DNA from: Desulfobacteraceae bacterium
Lineage (GTDB): Bacteria; Desulfobacterota; Desulfobacteria; Desulfobacterales; Desulfosalsimonadaceae
DNA length: 64,000 nucleotides
Assembly (NCBI GenBank): GCA_014237465.1
Contig: JABZFM010000022.1
Span: 21,885 to 85,884, forward strand
Direction of reading: 5' to 3'
Shown: in pieces, positions 1 to 9,494 of the stretch
Position numbering within the stretch: the first letter of the stretch is position 1
How the letters are laid out: each line of letters begins with the position of its first letter
The notes under the pieces: generated by a model
What the model was told of the DNA's origin: nothing
The model's input: the letters and a program-made list of their open reading frames with translations, nothing else
Database searches by the model: none
Made by a program: the position numbers and the translations under genes

Positions 1-3000
1 GCGGAATCAAAAGACTGCACAAAAACCTCTTTGGCATCCGCTACGCCTGATGCTGCGACGCGCAGCCGGTCTTTTGAATTGAGCAGCAGGAATCCTTTTT
101 CCGCACCCGCATTCTCGATGACGATTTTCATCATTGTGCGCAGCAGGTTATCTAATAAAATTTCAGAAGATATTGCCTGGGACGCTTTCATGAGTGTTGC
201 AAGATCAAGTCCCTGCTGGTTCCAGTCGATCTGCCGGGGCTTGTTGAGAGAAGCGTTATTTGCGACAATTGTGCTGTCGGTCCAGGCTTTTGAAAGTAAG
301 GGGTGGTATTTTTCAAGCAGATGTTCGATTTTGCGGGAAGCACCCCAAAGGGAATAACACGCATAGGCCTTTTGCATGAAGATTCCGGCAAATTCATGTC
401 GATCCCGTTTAAGCCAGAATTTTGCCGCCAGTTCATTGGCCAGGGCTTCCTCATTAACGTATCCGTTTTCCCGTGCCAGGCAAATGGCACGGTCATAATG
501 TTTAACCGCATCATCATTTTGTTTTAAGACCCTTGCTTTTTCAGCTTCCACCAGAAAGAATTTATGGGCATAGTTTGCGGGGGCATGTTCCATCCATTTT
601 TTCATTTTAAACTGGCTGGTTTCAACCCGGGCCATGGTTTGATTTTGTTCTTCATCCGTGAGCGTTTCATACACCGCCAGTCGGGAAAGAGAATCATAGA
701 AACTGCAGACCGGAACAACCACATTTCCGGGTACGCGTCCGGCAAGCTTTTCTGCCAGGCCTGCATGTTTAATCGCTTCCGGGTATGTTTCAAACAGATA
801 ACAGAGCAAAGTCTTGCAAAAATGCATATAAAAAAGCGCCAGGGTATCATTGGCGTTATAAAGCATCGGTTCCATGGTGGTTTCGTCAAAGACCCCGCCC
901 GCAAGGCTGCAGGGCTTTTCATTTTTTTCCAAAAGGTTTAAAACAGCCTGATGGAAAATCGAAAAATATATATCCGAATGCATTTGTTTGTGGTGCCTGG
1001 CATCATCGGTGAACCTTGCCATTTGGCGCTCTATGTCCTCTAACGGGTTGCCGCAGAGAAAGGAATGATAGCTGAAAAAAAAGGTGCAGTAAGTCGCAAA
1101 TTCATAATCCCCGGTCTCCAGTCCGGTGTGATGAGCTGAGAATAAAGGTTCTAAAGACTCCCGCAAATGAAATTTCCAGTGATTAATCCCAGCGTAGAAA
1201 ATGGTATAGACTTCCGCTTCCAGTTCTCTGGCGTCAAAACGGTTGAGTAATTCCAGTCCCAGTCGGCCGAATCGATGACCTGTTTCAATGTCGCCGACAT
1301 GTCCGCAGAGTATGATGCCAAAACCGCTGTAAGCGATGGCTGAATTCGAAAAATTGCCGTATTGAATGGACAATTTCACCTGCTGACACACAAGAATGAC
1401 GAACCAGTCCCTCGACAGCTGGTAGGAAGCCCCGAATATCGATCCCATAATTTTCATGGCCGCCAGTTTGGAGGGGTCGGTCATCTCCGGCAGGTCAGCG
1501 AGATCCTCGACATTTGTTCCGGATAAATCAGCAATGGTTTCTTCAAGGATCTGGTGAATATCGTCTATGGTCGGCTGCGTCGGAAGGTCCACCCCGATTT
1601 TTTTGAGAATTTCCCGGGTCATGCCTATGGCTTCTATACGACGGTCTTCTGATATTAAAGACAGAATTCTGGTTTGATATATTTCCACGCGGTCTAAAAC
1701 CGTCCGGGCATTTTGCATTACAACGTCAAAGAGCCTTTGTGTCTCCGTAAATTTTCCGCAAAGCCTTGCTGCTTCGGCACATTCCACGTGCAGTTTCAAT
1801 GTCAGGTTATATCGCCGCTGCCAGCTGTTCTCGTCTAAGAGCTGTAATCCGATAGTATAATGGCTGAGAGCCGGTTCAAAAGCGGCAAGCGTTTTGGCTT
1901 TGTTGCCGGCAACAAGGTTCAGTTCTGCGGTTTCATCGCGCTCCTGCAGGTCGCAAATCAGGTCTGCCGCCATATTCAAATGATGGATCATGTCAAAGAT
2001 GTTTTCTTCATAAAGATGGGGGGCGATATTTTCAAACAGGAGTCCTCCGATTTTCAGGTGGACCGGTTTTTTGTTTTCATCCGCGATCAATGCGTAGGAT
2101 GCCTGGCGTACGCGATCGTGACGAAATTTAAAATTTTCAGCCATGGCCGGCAGGATTTCTTCGTTTGTGCTCATCACATTGTTTTTGGTGATTGTCACCA
2201 CCAGGTCTTCACGGATGGCCGGGAGCAGATGCCTGATAATTTCCGAATCGGAAAAACCGGTGATGGTTCGTAAGCTTTTTAAGTCAAAATTACTGCCGAT
2301 ACAGGCCGCCATCATCATGACGGTTTGTGTGTCTGCCGGCATGATTTCCAGGCGGCGTAAAAGCAGTTCCACCACGTTATCCGTAATGTCTAAGGCCCGG
2401 ATGTTCGGGAGATTCCACTCCCAGCAACCTTGCTCGGCATTAAAATTAAGCAGCTGCTCCTGGTACAGCATGATCAAAAACTGGTTAACAAAAAACGGAT
2501 TGCCGCCGGTTTTGCCAACCACCAGTTCCGCCAGGGGGCTGACCGGCCGCTTTCCGCTTTGCAGTGTGTCGGCGATTAGTCGAATAATATCAGTCAGGTT
2601 TAACGGGTTTAAGTGGATCCGGGAAAAATCGCAATTTTCCTGTTCCAGGTTTTTTAAGGTCGCAAATAGTGGATGGGCGCTGGAGACTTCGTTGTCTCGA
2701 TAAGAACCAATTAAAAACAGGTGCTGAATCCTTGCTTCTGTCATCACGCCTTCAATCAGTTTGAGCGTGGCGGCATCCACCCATTGCAGGTCATCTAAGA
2801 AAATGACCAGCGGGTGTTCCGGGGCACAGAATACGCGGACAAAATCCATCATCACGCGATTAAACCGGTTCCGGGTTTCAACAGCATCCATTTTTTTAAC
2901 CGGCGGCTGGGGGCCGATCACCAGTTCCATGTCCGGAATCACATCAATAATGATTTGACCGTATACGCCCAGCGCAGACAACAGTCTTACCTTCCAGTGG

Positions 3001-4166
3001 CGAAGGTTTTCCTCGCTTTCGGCCAGCAGTTGTTTGACCAGTTCCTGAAACGCAAGCACCAGGGCGCTGTAAGGAACATTTTGATGAAACGGGTCGAATT
3101 TGCCGACAATGAAATAGCCCTTTTCCCGGGTGAGGGGTTTATGGATTTCCTGAACCAGGGAGGTTTTGCCAACCCCGGGGTTCCCCGAAATAACGGCCAT
3201 ATGAATACTTCCCTGGCTCGTGTTTTTAAATATCTCCATCAGTTTTTCGATTTCCTGGTTCCGGCCGTAAATTTTCTGGGAAATCCGGAGTTTTTCAGGA
3301 TAGTCTTCCTCTGCCAGAGGAAATGGTTCAATTTGACCGGTGGATTCATATTGCTGATAACAGAGTTTAAGGTCTTTGATTAATCCCTGCCCGCTCAGGT
3401 AGCGATCCTCTGCGTTTTTGGAAAGCAGTTTCATGATAATTTCTGCGACAACCACCGGTATTGCAGGATCGGTTTTATCGGGAGCCTCGGGCTGCTTTGC
3501 CAGGTGTTGGTGAACCAGTTCCAGAGGGTCCGTGCTTTCAAAGGGTAAATGGCCGGTCAGTATCTGATAAAACAACACACCCAGAGAATAAAAATCCGTC
3601 CGATAATCTATGTCCCGGTTCATTCGGCCGGTCTGTTCCGGGGACATATACGCCAGAGAGCCTTCCATGGCGGGAAGGTTGATACTTTTCGGCTTTTCCC
3701 TGGGCAGCACAGTGGCAAAACGAAAATCAACCATCCATATCTGATGGGTGAGCTTGTTGATAAACATATTTTCCGGGCAGATATCCTTGTGAATAATATT
3801 TTGCCGGTGCAGGTTGCTCAAAACCTTGGCCGCTGAAATGGCGATTTTCAGAAAATCGGAAACCTCTGTTTTTTGAGTGCTCATATAATCTGAAAGCAGC
3901 AGGCCGTCGATGGGGTCGGTAATAATGGCCAGGCCGTTGGGGTAGGATTCGATGGCATGGGTGTCTGGAATGCCGGTGCCTTTTAAGTTCTTGAGCAGTT
4001 CATATTCGTGCTGTAACCGGATTCGGTCGGTTGATGCCTCAGGACCTGAAAAATGGGTTTTAATCATCACAGGCAGGGAATTTTCCTCTCTCTGGGCATC
4101 AAAATAAAATCTTCGGTTTCCCCTGCAAATTTCCTTTGTAATTTTATACCCGGGTAAAGCGATCAT
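1..4166 (-). CDS. Ser/Thr protein kinase - AAA ATPase - GAF signalling protein (3' end outside window)
   Basis: About 1388 codons are visible and no stop is reached at the window edge. The order is: protein-kinase-like domain (residues 1-265; lysine in PVMIK near 36, HKD near 126, DFR near 147 where DFG is usual, SPEQ near 175); a P-loop ATPase with Walker A GNPGVGKTS near 328 and a Walker-B-like VIFLDDLQWVD; a long helical repeat region; and a GAF-like start near 1330. This matches the family of large kinase/ATPase proteins that usually end in PAS/GAF plus histidine kinase or guanylate cyclase modules, so a sensor output is likely beyond the edge. The start is supported by AAGGA six bases upstream of ATG. 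The DFR change suggests weakened or lost kinase activity, with the ATPase/scaffold role dominant (inference). Confidence 0.88.
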   Translation of the reverse strand, partial: MIALPGYKITKEICRGNRRFYFDAQREENSLPVMIKTHFSGPEASTDRIRLQHEYELLKNLKGTGIPDTHAIESYPNGLAIITDPIDGLLLSDYMSTQKTEVSDFLKIAISAAKVLSNLHRQNIIHKDICPENMFINKLTHQIWMVDFRFATVLPREKPKSINLPAMEGSLAYMSPEQTGRMNRDIDYRTDFYSLGVLFYQILTGHLPFESTDPLELVHQHLAKQPEAPDKTDPAIPVVVAEIIMKLLSKNAEDRYLSGQGLIKDLKLCYQQYESTGQIEPFPLAEEDYPEKLRISQKIYGRNQEIEKLMEIFKNTSQGSIHMAVISGNPGVGKTSLVQEIHKPLTREKGYFIVGKFDPFHQNVPYSALVLAFQELVKQLLAESEENLRHWKVRLLSALGVYGQIIIDVIPDMELVIGPQPPVKKMDAVETRNRFNRVMMDFVRVFCAPEHPLVIFLDDLQWVDAATLKLIEGVMTEARIQHLFLIGSYRDNEVSSAHPLFATLKNLEQENCDFSRIHLNPLNLTDIIRLIADTLQSGKRPVSPLAELVVGKTGGNPFFVNQFLIMLYQEQLLNFNAEQGCWEWNLPNIRALDITDNVVELLLRRLEIMPADTQTVMMMAACIGSNFDLKSLRTITGFSDSEIIRHLLPAIREDLVVTITKNNVMSTNEEILPAMAENFKFRHDRVRQASYALIADENKKPVHLKIGGLLFENIAPHLYEENIFDMIHHLNMAADLICDLQERDETAELNLVAGNKAKTLAAFEPALSHYTIGLQLLDENSWQRRYNLTLKLHVECAEAARLCGKFTETQRLFDVVMQNARTVLDRVEIYQTRILSLISEDRRIEAIGMTREILKKIGVDLPTQPTIDDIHQILEETIADLSGTNVEDLADLPEMTDPSKLAAMKIMGSIFGASYQLSRDWFVILVCQQVKLSIQYGNFSNSAIAYSGFGIILCGHVGDIETGHRFGRLGLELLNRFDARELEAEVYTIFYAGINHWKFHLRESLEPLFSAHHTGLETGDYEFATYCTFFFSYHSFLCGNPLEDIERQMARFTDDARHHKQMHSDIYFSIFHQAVLNLLEKNEKPCSLAGGVFDETTMEPMLYNANDTLALFYMHFCKTLLCYLFETYPEAIKHAGLAEKLAGRVPGNVVVPVCSFYDSLSRLAVYETLTDEEQNQTMARVETSQFKMKKWMEHAPANYAHKFFLVEAEKARVLKQNDDAVKHYDRAICLARENGYVNEEALANELAAKFWLKRDRHEFAGIFMQKAYACYSLWGASRKIEHLLEKYHPLLSKAWTDSTIVANNASLNKPRQIDWNQQGLDLATLMKASQAISSEILLDNLLRTMMKIVIENAGAEKGFLLLNSKDRLRVAASGVADAKEVFVQSFDS

Positions 4167-4192
4167 GGTTGGTTCCTTAAAAAAAGAATTTG

Positions 4193-4338
4193 AAGTGACT
4201 AAAGTGAGCTAAGGTGACTAAAGTTCCGGACTGCGCGAAAAGCGCGATTTTTTTTATTATAAAAATTTGATCACGCGTTCCGCGTGACCAAAGGCATTAG
4301 CCATAACTTTAGATCACTTCAAACTTTAGATCACTTTT
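4193..4338. repeat. Inverted-repeat element upstream of the kinase gene
   Basis: Arms built on a repeated AGTGA(t)CTAAAGT unit at 4193-4224 and its reverse complement at 4305-4338 enclose two smaller hairpins: a GCGC stem followed by eight T (about 4232-4254) and TCACGCG/CGCGTGA (4270-4287). It looks like a degenerate MITE or palindromic intergenic element. The GC stem plus T tract could also terminate plus-strand transcription. Confidence 0.55.
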
Positions 4339-4601
4339 AACTTTTCCGGTTTGGGGCTGTAGTAGCCGGAGTTCAATGCCGTTTTGGCAGTTATTATTGT
4401 ATTGTAGTGGATTAATAATATGTAATCAATATGAATTTATATAGATATCTGTTTGGCATTTTTTCTGCCAAAAAACTGTTTTCCAAGCGTGAAATTGTTT
4501 TGGCGTATCAAATTCTTCCTTCCTGAGCAGGTTTTGATCATTGATATTATGGAACATGGACCTTATATTGGCTAAATATAAGTAATTTGTATCAGCAGAC
4601 C
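4339..4601. other. Intergenic, no gene seen
   Basis: AT-rich stretch without a convincing reading frame. It contains one perfect small hairpin, TTTGGCA/TGCCAAA (about 4452-4472). The segment just downstream is the first MOSC remnant. Confidence 0.5.
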
Positions 4602-4694
4602 GGTGATTTCATCATGCCGAAGGAAGGGGTGTTTGCAAAGGTTTTGACCGGGGGAGTTATCTGGGCAGAGGATCCGGTTGCAATTTTAAAATAG
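4602..4694 (+). pseudogene. MOSC-domain C-terminal fragment, copy 1
   Basis: An open frame of 30 codons reads GDFIMPKEGVFAKVLTGG and continues to a TAG stop. The pattern (C/F)IMPKEGVFA-VL-GG is the C-terminal strand region of MOSC (molybdenum-cofactor sulfurase C-terminal) proteins. No start or N-terminal half is present. A second, clearly homologous fragment lies at 10264-10359 in the same orientation, so the two bracket the lexA-methylase-nuclease-ERCC4 island. Confidence 0.6.
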
Positions 4695-4823
4695 AACTTT
4701 TTAAACTATCGGGTTCGCATATAGCCTGCCTGTTATAATGCCATTCCAAAAATATACCTCAGTTCCGTCATGCCGGATTTGATCCGTCATCGAGTTTCCA
4801 GTTATTTATGTCTTGCTTTTTTA

Positions 4824-4843
4824 TACTGCTTATTATATCAGTA
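4824..4843. promoter_or_regulatory. LexA-type operator (CTG-N10-CAG)
   Basis: TACTG at 4824-4828 and CAGTA at 4839-4843 form a palindrome with exactly CTG-N10-CAG spacing, the canonical SOS box of gammaproteobacterial LexA. The half-site CAGTATA recurs at 4854-4860. It lies 40 bases before the lexA-like start, which fits autoregulation of the downstream three-gene operon. Confidence 0.7.
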
Positions 4844-4882
4844 TTAATAATAACAGTATAAAACCGAGTTAGCGAGGCTATA

Positions 4883-5524
4883 GTGAAGGGCCTGACAGAC
4901 AAACAATCCAAAATTTATGATTTTATTAGCGAATGTCAGAGGGAGAATGGTTATCCCCCGACGCAGGCGGAAATACGTGACCACTTCAGATTCGCTAGTC
5001 TTAATGCTGTCCGGAGTCATCTTGTGTTAATTGAAAAAAAAGGCTATATTCGTCTTAATTTTGGGAAAGCTCGCGGTATCAAGTTGTCATCGTCACCTAA
5101 ACTGCTTATTCGAAAGACTAAGGAATCTATCCCCTTGCTCGGCAGGATTTCAGCGGGTGTTCCAATATGGGCTGAACAGCATTTCGAGGACTTTTTGCCG
5201 ATACCTCCATCTATGTTTGGTGGCAGGGAGCTTTTCGCCCTCCATGTATGCGGTGACAGTATGATAGGCGCAGGAATCAGAAACGGTGATATTGCTGTCA
5301 TAAAAAAGCAGGATTGGGTTGAGAGGGGAGAAATAGCAGCTGTTCTTATAGACCAAGAGGTTACATTGAAAAGGGTTTTTTTGTCAGCTGATTCACTTTT
5401 ACTTAAATCTGAAAATCCTGACTTTGAAGACCTTAAGTATTTAAAAAAAAATAGTGATTTTATCCGAATCCTTGGACGCTACCAGGGCATTGTTCGAACC
5501 AGGAATAATCGGTATCGCACATGA
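4883..5524 (+). CDS. lexA: LexA-family SOS repressor/autoprotease
   Basis: 213 residues, the usual LexA length. An N-terminal winged helix (LTDKQSKIYDFI, PPTQAEIRDHF, LIEKKGYIRL) is followed by an S24 peptidase domain with the Ala-Gly cleavage site in RISAGVP, the catalytic serine in CGDSM and the catalytic lysine in VTLKRV. RecA-stimulated self-cleavage is therefore expected to be intact. The start is GTG with GAGG six bases upstream. The stop overlaps the ATG of the methylase gene (ATGA), so the repressor is translationally coupled to it. An SOS-type box sits directly upstream. It could be the chromosomal LexA or a dedicated regulator of the module; the coupling favours the second. Confidence 0.9.
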   Translation: MKGLTDKQSKIYDFISECQRENGYPPTQAEIRDHFRFASLNAVRSHLVLIEKKGYIRLNFGKARGIKLSSSPKLLIRKTKESIPLLGRISAGVPIWAEQHFEDFLPIPPSMFGGRELFALHVCGDSMIGAGIRNGDIAVIKKQDWVERGEIAAVLIDQEVTLKRVFLSADSLLLKSENPDFEDLKYLKKNSDFIRILGRYQGIVRTRNNRYRT

Positions 5525-8500
5525 ATATAGATAAGACAGTAAAAGATTTTGGATGTCACGATGTCGTGTTGCTTGATGATAAGCCGACCCCCAGGCATCT
5601 GGATTACTTAGACTTGTTGAAGAGTTCCGGTCGAGGAAATCTGAAAGTTGATGCTGTTGCTGAATTCCAGTCCAGGCCTCTGCTTTACATTATATCGGGT
5701 GATCAGATACAAAATCCTGACAGCAATAAGATCTTGGATCTGCAATGCCTTTTGGCTAATCGGGGAGAGAGGGCATATCTTGGAATCTTGAACCCTGGTG
5801 AGTTAAAAGTATATCCCGTTAATTTCGATCGATCCGCTCTTGCTGCGGGGAGTCCAGCCAAGATTAAAAAGGAATTTCCGGAAGCCCCCTTGTTTTTTCA
5901 AAGTATTGTTAATGGCGTTTTCACCCTGGAGGGACAGCCTGACGAACCTGACTATGTATTTAAGACCATTCATGATCTGATGACCGAATCATCGCAAACT
6001 CTCATTAATACATATGGCATCAATCCTTTAGATGTACTTTCGTTTCTTGGCCGGGCATTGTTTTTTCGTTTCCTGTGTGATCGTAAAATAATCCGAACCA
6101 GTGAGCTTCATTCCGTATGTCCACAAGCAAAATCCCCTGGTGACTGCTTCTTTAATGTTAAAAACTCAGTGGCGACATGCCGGTGGCTTGATGAAACTTT
6201 CAACGGCGATTTGCTTCCACTTTCCAGCGACTATTCAACAGTATTCAGGCAGGCGAATGAAAAGACAAATGGTAAATTATTTAATCATTTGAGAGCAATT
6301 TTAGAAGGGTGGGAACATGCGGGAAGAGAAGGTTTTCAACTTCAGCTTAAGATAGATTGGGGAGATCTCGATTTTGCCCACATCCCAATCGGTGTGCTCA
6401 GCCAAGTATATGAAAATTTTAGCAGAATATGGGACTCTGAGCAATCACAAAAAACAAGTGTTTATTATACTCCTAAAAATATTGCTCGTTATCTTGTGGA
6501 TGATGCCTTTGAAGGTGTTATTGATAAGAAAAACGCCCGAATTCTGGATCCAAGTTGCGGGGCTGGAATTTTTCTTGTTCTGGCCTTCAGAAAGCTTGTG
6601 GCAGCCCGATGGGAAATCGACGGGAAGCGGCCGAATACCACGACGATTCAGTCAATTCTCTATAATCAGCTCTGTGGTTTCGATGTCAGTGAGTCCGCCT
6701 TACGCCTTGCGGCATTATCTCTTTACATTACCGCCATTGAACTGAATGATTCGCCTCGACCCCCAAAAAGTCTGAGGTTTCCAAAACCACTTCAGGGTAT
6801 TGTATTGCACAATCAAAGAAAACCTGAAGATCAGGAATCCGAAAGCTTTGTTCTGGGCAGTTTACGCCCGGATCTTCCCAACGATTTTAATGGCCGTTTT
6901 GATATGATCGTCGGCAACCCTCCCTGGAGTCGTCTGAAAGGGGATAAGAAAAAGAATAAAGCTTTTAATTTAGAATTTACCAAGTTGATACGACAGGTCC
7001 TGGCAGATCGAGGTCTTAACGATATTGCTCGAACATACCAAAACCCCGGTAATAATCCGGATCTGCCGTTTTTGTGGAAAACTGTTCAATGGGCCAAGCC
7101 GGGAGGCATTATCGCTCTAACACTACCCGGACGGATTTTTCTTAAACAATCCGGTCCCGGCACTCGTGCGTTTAATACGATATTGCGAGGAATCGAAATT
7201 ACAGGGATCTTGAATGGTTCAAACCTGTCGGATACTGTAGTATGGCCGGGGATGAGTCAGCCTTTCATGCTATTTTTTGCACGGAATCAAGTGCCTAAGG
7301 ACAATCATCATTTTTATTTTGTTACACCTCATTTTGAACGGCGTTTGAATGAAAAAGGACGCATCCGCATTGATTATCAATCTGCTCAGCCGGTAGCGGC
7401 CTGCGATGTTGTTGAGGATCCATGGCTTCTAAAAACGCTTTCAATGGGAACGGTTCTTGATGTGGAGGTGCTTCGAAAGATTGAAAATTTGGAGTGGCCT
7501 ACTGTTCAGTCATATTGGAAAAGCAAAGGACTGTACTCGGGAAGAGGATATGACTTGTCTCCCAAACAATTAGTTCAAAGTGATGCATCATTTATGCATG
7601 GATTGCCCGATTTTAGTCCGCCGGAAAATGGTGAGTTCTCGGTTGATGTGTCCTTATTGCCTGAATTCAAGCCTGAAACCGAACAATATATGGCTCATAT
7701 GCCAAGATGTATGGAATTGTATACTCCTCCTTTGCTTATTGTGCCAGAATCGCCGGGTGGTTCTTTGTTTTCTCCCAAATCATGGATTGTACGGGAACCA
7801 AGCGTATTCCGTAAAAGTTATTATGGTTTTTCCGCTCATGGCACTAAAGAAGCCGATTTGATCATAGCACTGCTTCATCTACTCACTCATACTGATCTTT
7901 TCAGGTATCATGTGCTAATGACGAGTTCGAGGATAGGTGCGGAACGAAGAACTTTTCTTAAGGAGAACATTGAGAATTTCACGTTCCCTGTAATTGACTT
8001 GTTGTCTAAGCAACAACGAAAACATACAGTGCAACTTTCCAGACAGCTTGAAACCGCGTCCAGAAAGCCTTGGAGTGAAATCAACGAATTCATTTTCGAT
8101 CTCTACGGCATGGATCTGTATGACCGACAAGTTATAAAAGATACGCTTGAAGTAGCAACGCCTTTTAAAGAATCACGTGACCGTGCCAATGGAAATCTTA
8201 AAAAGGGTGAACGTAATCTATTCTATGAGGAACTTAAATATTTTGTTAATCCATCATTTGTTGTTACGGATGAAACAGTAGAGATTGATGAGATCGAAAT
8301 TGTTAAAAAAGATATTCATTCGCCATGGCATTTTTTTGCTGTTTTTTCTTCCTCCGTTTCTGGAAGCATGCCCTATGCCACACAGAAAAGACTAATTCCT
8401 CAAATTATCGAACAAGCGAACAAAACAGGATGTAGTCGGGTTGTTGTTCATGATAAGGGACGCCTGGTCATTGGAATCATTGGTCAGTACCGTTATTGGA

Positions 8501-8577
8501 CATTAAGCCGAGCCCGGCTGTGCGCACTGGATATTTTACGCCATCATCTTGATGATTTTCCCATGGGGAGTAGCTGA
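5521..8577 (+). CDS. Large N6-adenine DNA methyltransferase (Eco57I/PglX/type IIG-like)
   Basis: 1018 residues. The N-terminal 150 residues resemble the degenerate front domain of type IIG enzymes (GELKVYPVNF). The methylase core has YTPKNIARYLVD (316-327), SAM-binding motif I DPSCGAGIF (343-351) and catalytic motif IV NPPW (466-469), which indicate adenine N6 methylation. The 450-residue C-terminal half is a probable target-recognition region. No PD-(D/E)XK motif is evident in the N-terminus; the downstream gene supplies one. It overlaps lexA by four bases (ATGA) and the next gene by TGATG, so the three genes form one translational unit. It may act as the modification subunit of a restriction system or as a BREX/DISARM-like methylase. 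Confidence 0.88.
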   Translation: MNIDKTVKDFGCHDVVLLDDKPTPRHLDYLDLLKSSGRGNLKVDAVAEFQSRPLLYIISGDQIQNPDSNKILDLQCLLANRGERAYLGILNPGELKVYPVNFDRSALAAGSPAKIKKEFPEAPLFFQSIVNGVFTLEGQPDEPDYVFKTIHDLMTESSQTLINTYGINPLDVLSFLGRALFFRFLCDRKIIRTSELHSVCPQAKSPGDCFFNVKNSVATCRWLDETFNGDLLPLSSDYSTVFRQANEKTNGKLFNHLRAILEGWEHAGREGFQLQLKIDWGDLDFAHIPIGVLSQVYENFSRIWDSEQSQKTSVYYTPKNIARYLVDDAFEGVIDKKNARILDPSCGAGIFLVLAFRKLVAARWEIDGKRPNTTTIQSILYNQLCGFDVSESALRLAALSLYITAIELNDSPRPPKSLRFPKPLQGIVLHNQRKPEDQESESFVLGSLRPDLPNDFNGRFDMIVGNPPWSRLKGDKKKNKAFNLEFTKLIRQVLADRGLNDIARTYQNPGNNPDLPFLWKTVQWAKPGGIIALTLPGRIFLKQSGPGTRAFNTILRGIEITGILNGSNLSDTVVWPGMSQPFMLFFARNQVPKDNHHFYFVTPHFERRLNEKGRIRIDYQSAQPVAACDVVEDPWLLKTLSMGTVLDVEVLRKIENLEWPTVQSYWKSKGLYSGRGYDLSPKQLVQSDASFMHGLPDFSPPENGEFSVDVSLLPEFKPETEQYMAHMPRCMELYTPPLLIVPESPGGSLFSPKSWIVREPSVFRKSYYGFSAHGTKEADLIIALLHLLTHTDLFRYHVLMTSSRIGAERRTFLKENIENFTFPVIDLLSKQQRKHTVQLSRQLETASRKPWSEINEFIFDLYGMDLYDRQVIKDTLEVATPFKESRDRANGNLKKGERNLFYEELKYFVNPSFVVTDETVEIDEIEIVKKDIHSPWHFFAVFSSSVSGSMPYATQKRLIPQIIEQANKTGCSRVVVHDKGRLVIGIIGQYRYWTLSRARLCALDILRHHLDDFPMGSS

Positions 8578-9278
8578 TGGGGGTCGGCTTTTTTACCCAG
8601 GGTATAAAATTCACATTACCTCATCCGCAAATCTCACAGCGGACCATTCTTCTTATTTGCAAAGTAATCAAAAGGGCCTGGCAATTACTCGAAGAAAAAC
8701 CACCTTTCGGCTTTTTTTTGCAATCCGAATATGAAGATACCATTACCCAATTGTTGGTTGAGATTATTGAAAATCGTTTACGAAAAAGTGGTGAAGTAGA
8801 TGGTTTCAACTGTGCTCTGTTTGGCAAGGTAATCCGGGAACCAAAGATTACAAACTTCGACAAGAAACACCCAGACAAGATGCCTGATATTTTTTTTGAT
8901 CTAAAAAGGGAACAACCGCCTGTTCTTAGTGAGCAGGATGGCCTGTTTGTGGAGTGCAAACCTGTTGACCGTAACCATCCGATTTTATCCTGTTACTGCA
9001 AAAAAGGATTGATACGATTTGTTAACGGTGACTATGCCTGGGCCATGCAGGATGCTTTGATGGTCGGGTATGTAAAAACTCCATATTCATTTAAAAAATT
9101 AGCCTCTGTGCTTGATGATAACAAGGAAAACGATAATTTGAAAATAATTGAGCACTACGAAGTCGTTGAATATTCGATTTACCGCTCAAGTCATAAAAGG
9201 GAATTCGAATGGCCGGAAAAACGTGGCCAAGCTTGTCCGGTAACGATATCTCATCTTTGGCTATCAAGACCAGAATAG
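8577..9278 (+). CDS. PD-(D/E)XK nuclease-like protein paired with the methylase
   Basis: 233 residues. A core PD-(D/E)XK pattern is readable: helix acids in SEYED (50-54), PD at 103-104 in KMPDIFFDL, and ExK at 126-128 in GLFVECKPV. This is the signature of restriction-endonuclease-fold enzymes. The gene starts inside the methylase stop (TGATG), and its function as the cleavage subunit of the module follows from that coupling. The N-terminus (first 50 residues) is not recognised. No close named family is known to me; a nuclease acting on unmodified or modified DNA is the simplest reading. Confidence 0.7.
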   Translation: MGVGFFTQGIKFTLPHPQISQRTILLICKVIKRAWQLLEEKPPFGFFLQSEYEDTITQLLVEIIENRLRKSGEVDGFNCALFGKVIREPKITNFDKKHPDKMPDIFFDLKREQPPVLSEQDGLFVECKPVDRNHPILSCYCKKGLIRFVNGDYAWAMQDALMVGYVKTPYSFKKLASVLDDNKENDNLKIIEHYEVVEYSIYRSSHKREFEWPEKRGQACPVTISHLWLSRPE

Positions 9279-9365
9279 CAAGAAAATGGCTCTCTTGTTC
9301 TGACAAATTCGGTTTGTAACCTCAATCCTTAATTTGTTGTTTTTGTTAATCCTCAGAGTGAATTT

Positions 9366-9416
9366 GGGGGTCTGCTCTTGACCCATTAAATTTTTTTGCA
9401 AGAGTCAAGAGCAAAC
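9366..9416. repeat. REP-like hairpin, family H copy 1
   Basis: TGCTCTTGAC (9373-9382) pairs perfectly with GTCAAGAGCA (9404-9413) around an AT-rich loop and is preceded by GGGG. Three further copies with the same stem occur at 10368, 16896 and 21546. It follows the nuclease gene and could act as a transcript end. Confidence 0.75.
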
Positions 9417-9494
9417 TCGCAACATAACGACCCTTAAAGTTTTACAAACCTCTCATTCTGATTTTTCTTAAAATCAGTAAGTTAAAGCGCCGAA

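Noticed and set aside
1860..3383. Several plus-strand frames of 60-190 codons
   Set aside because: They lie opposite the large kinase/ATPase gene, whose minus-strand motifs are continuous; they have no ribosome sites or domains.
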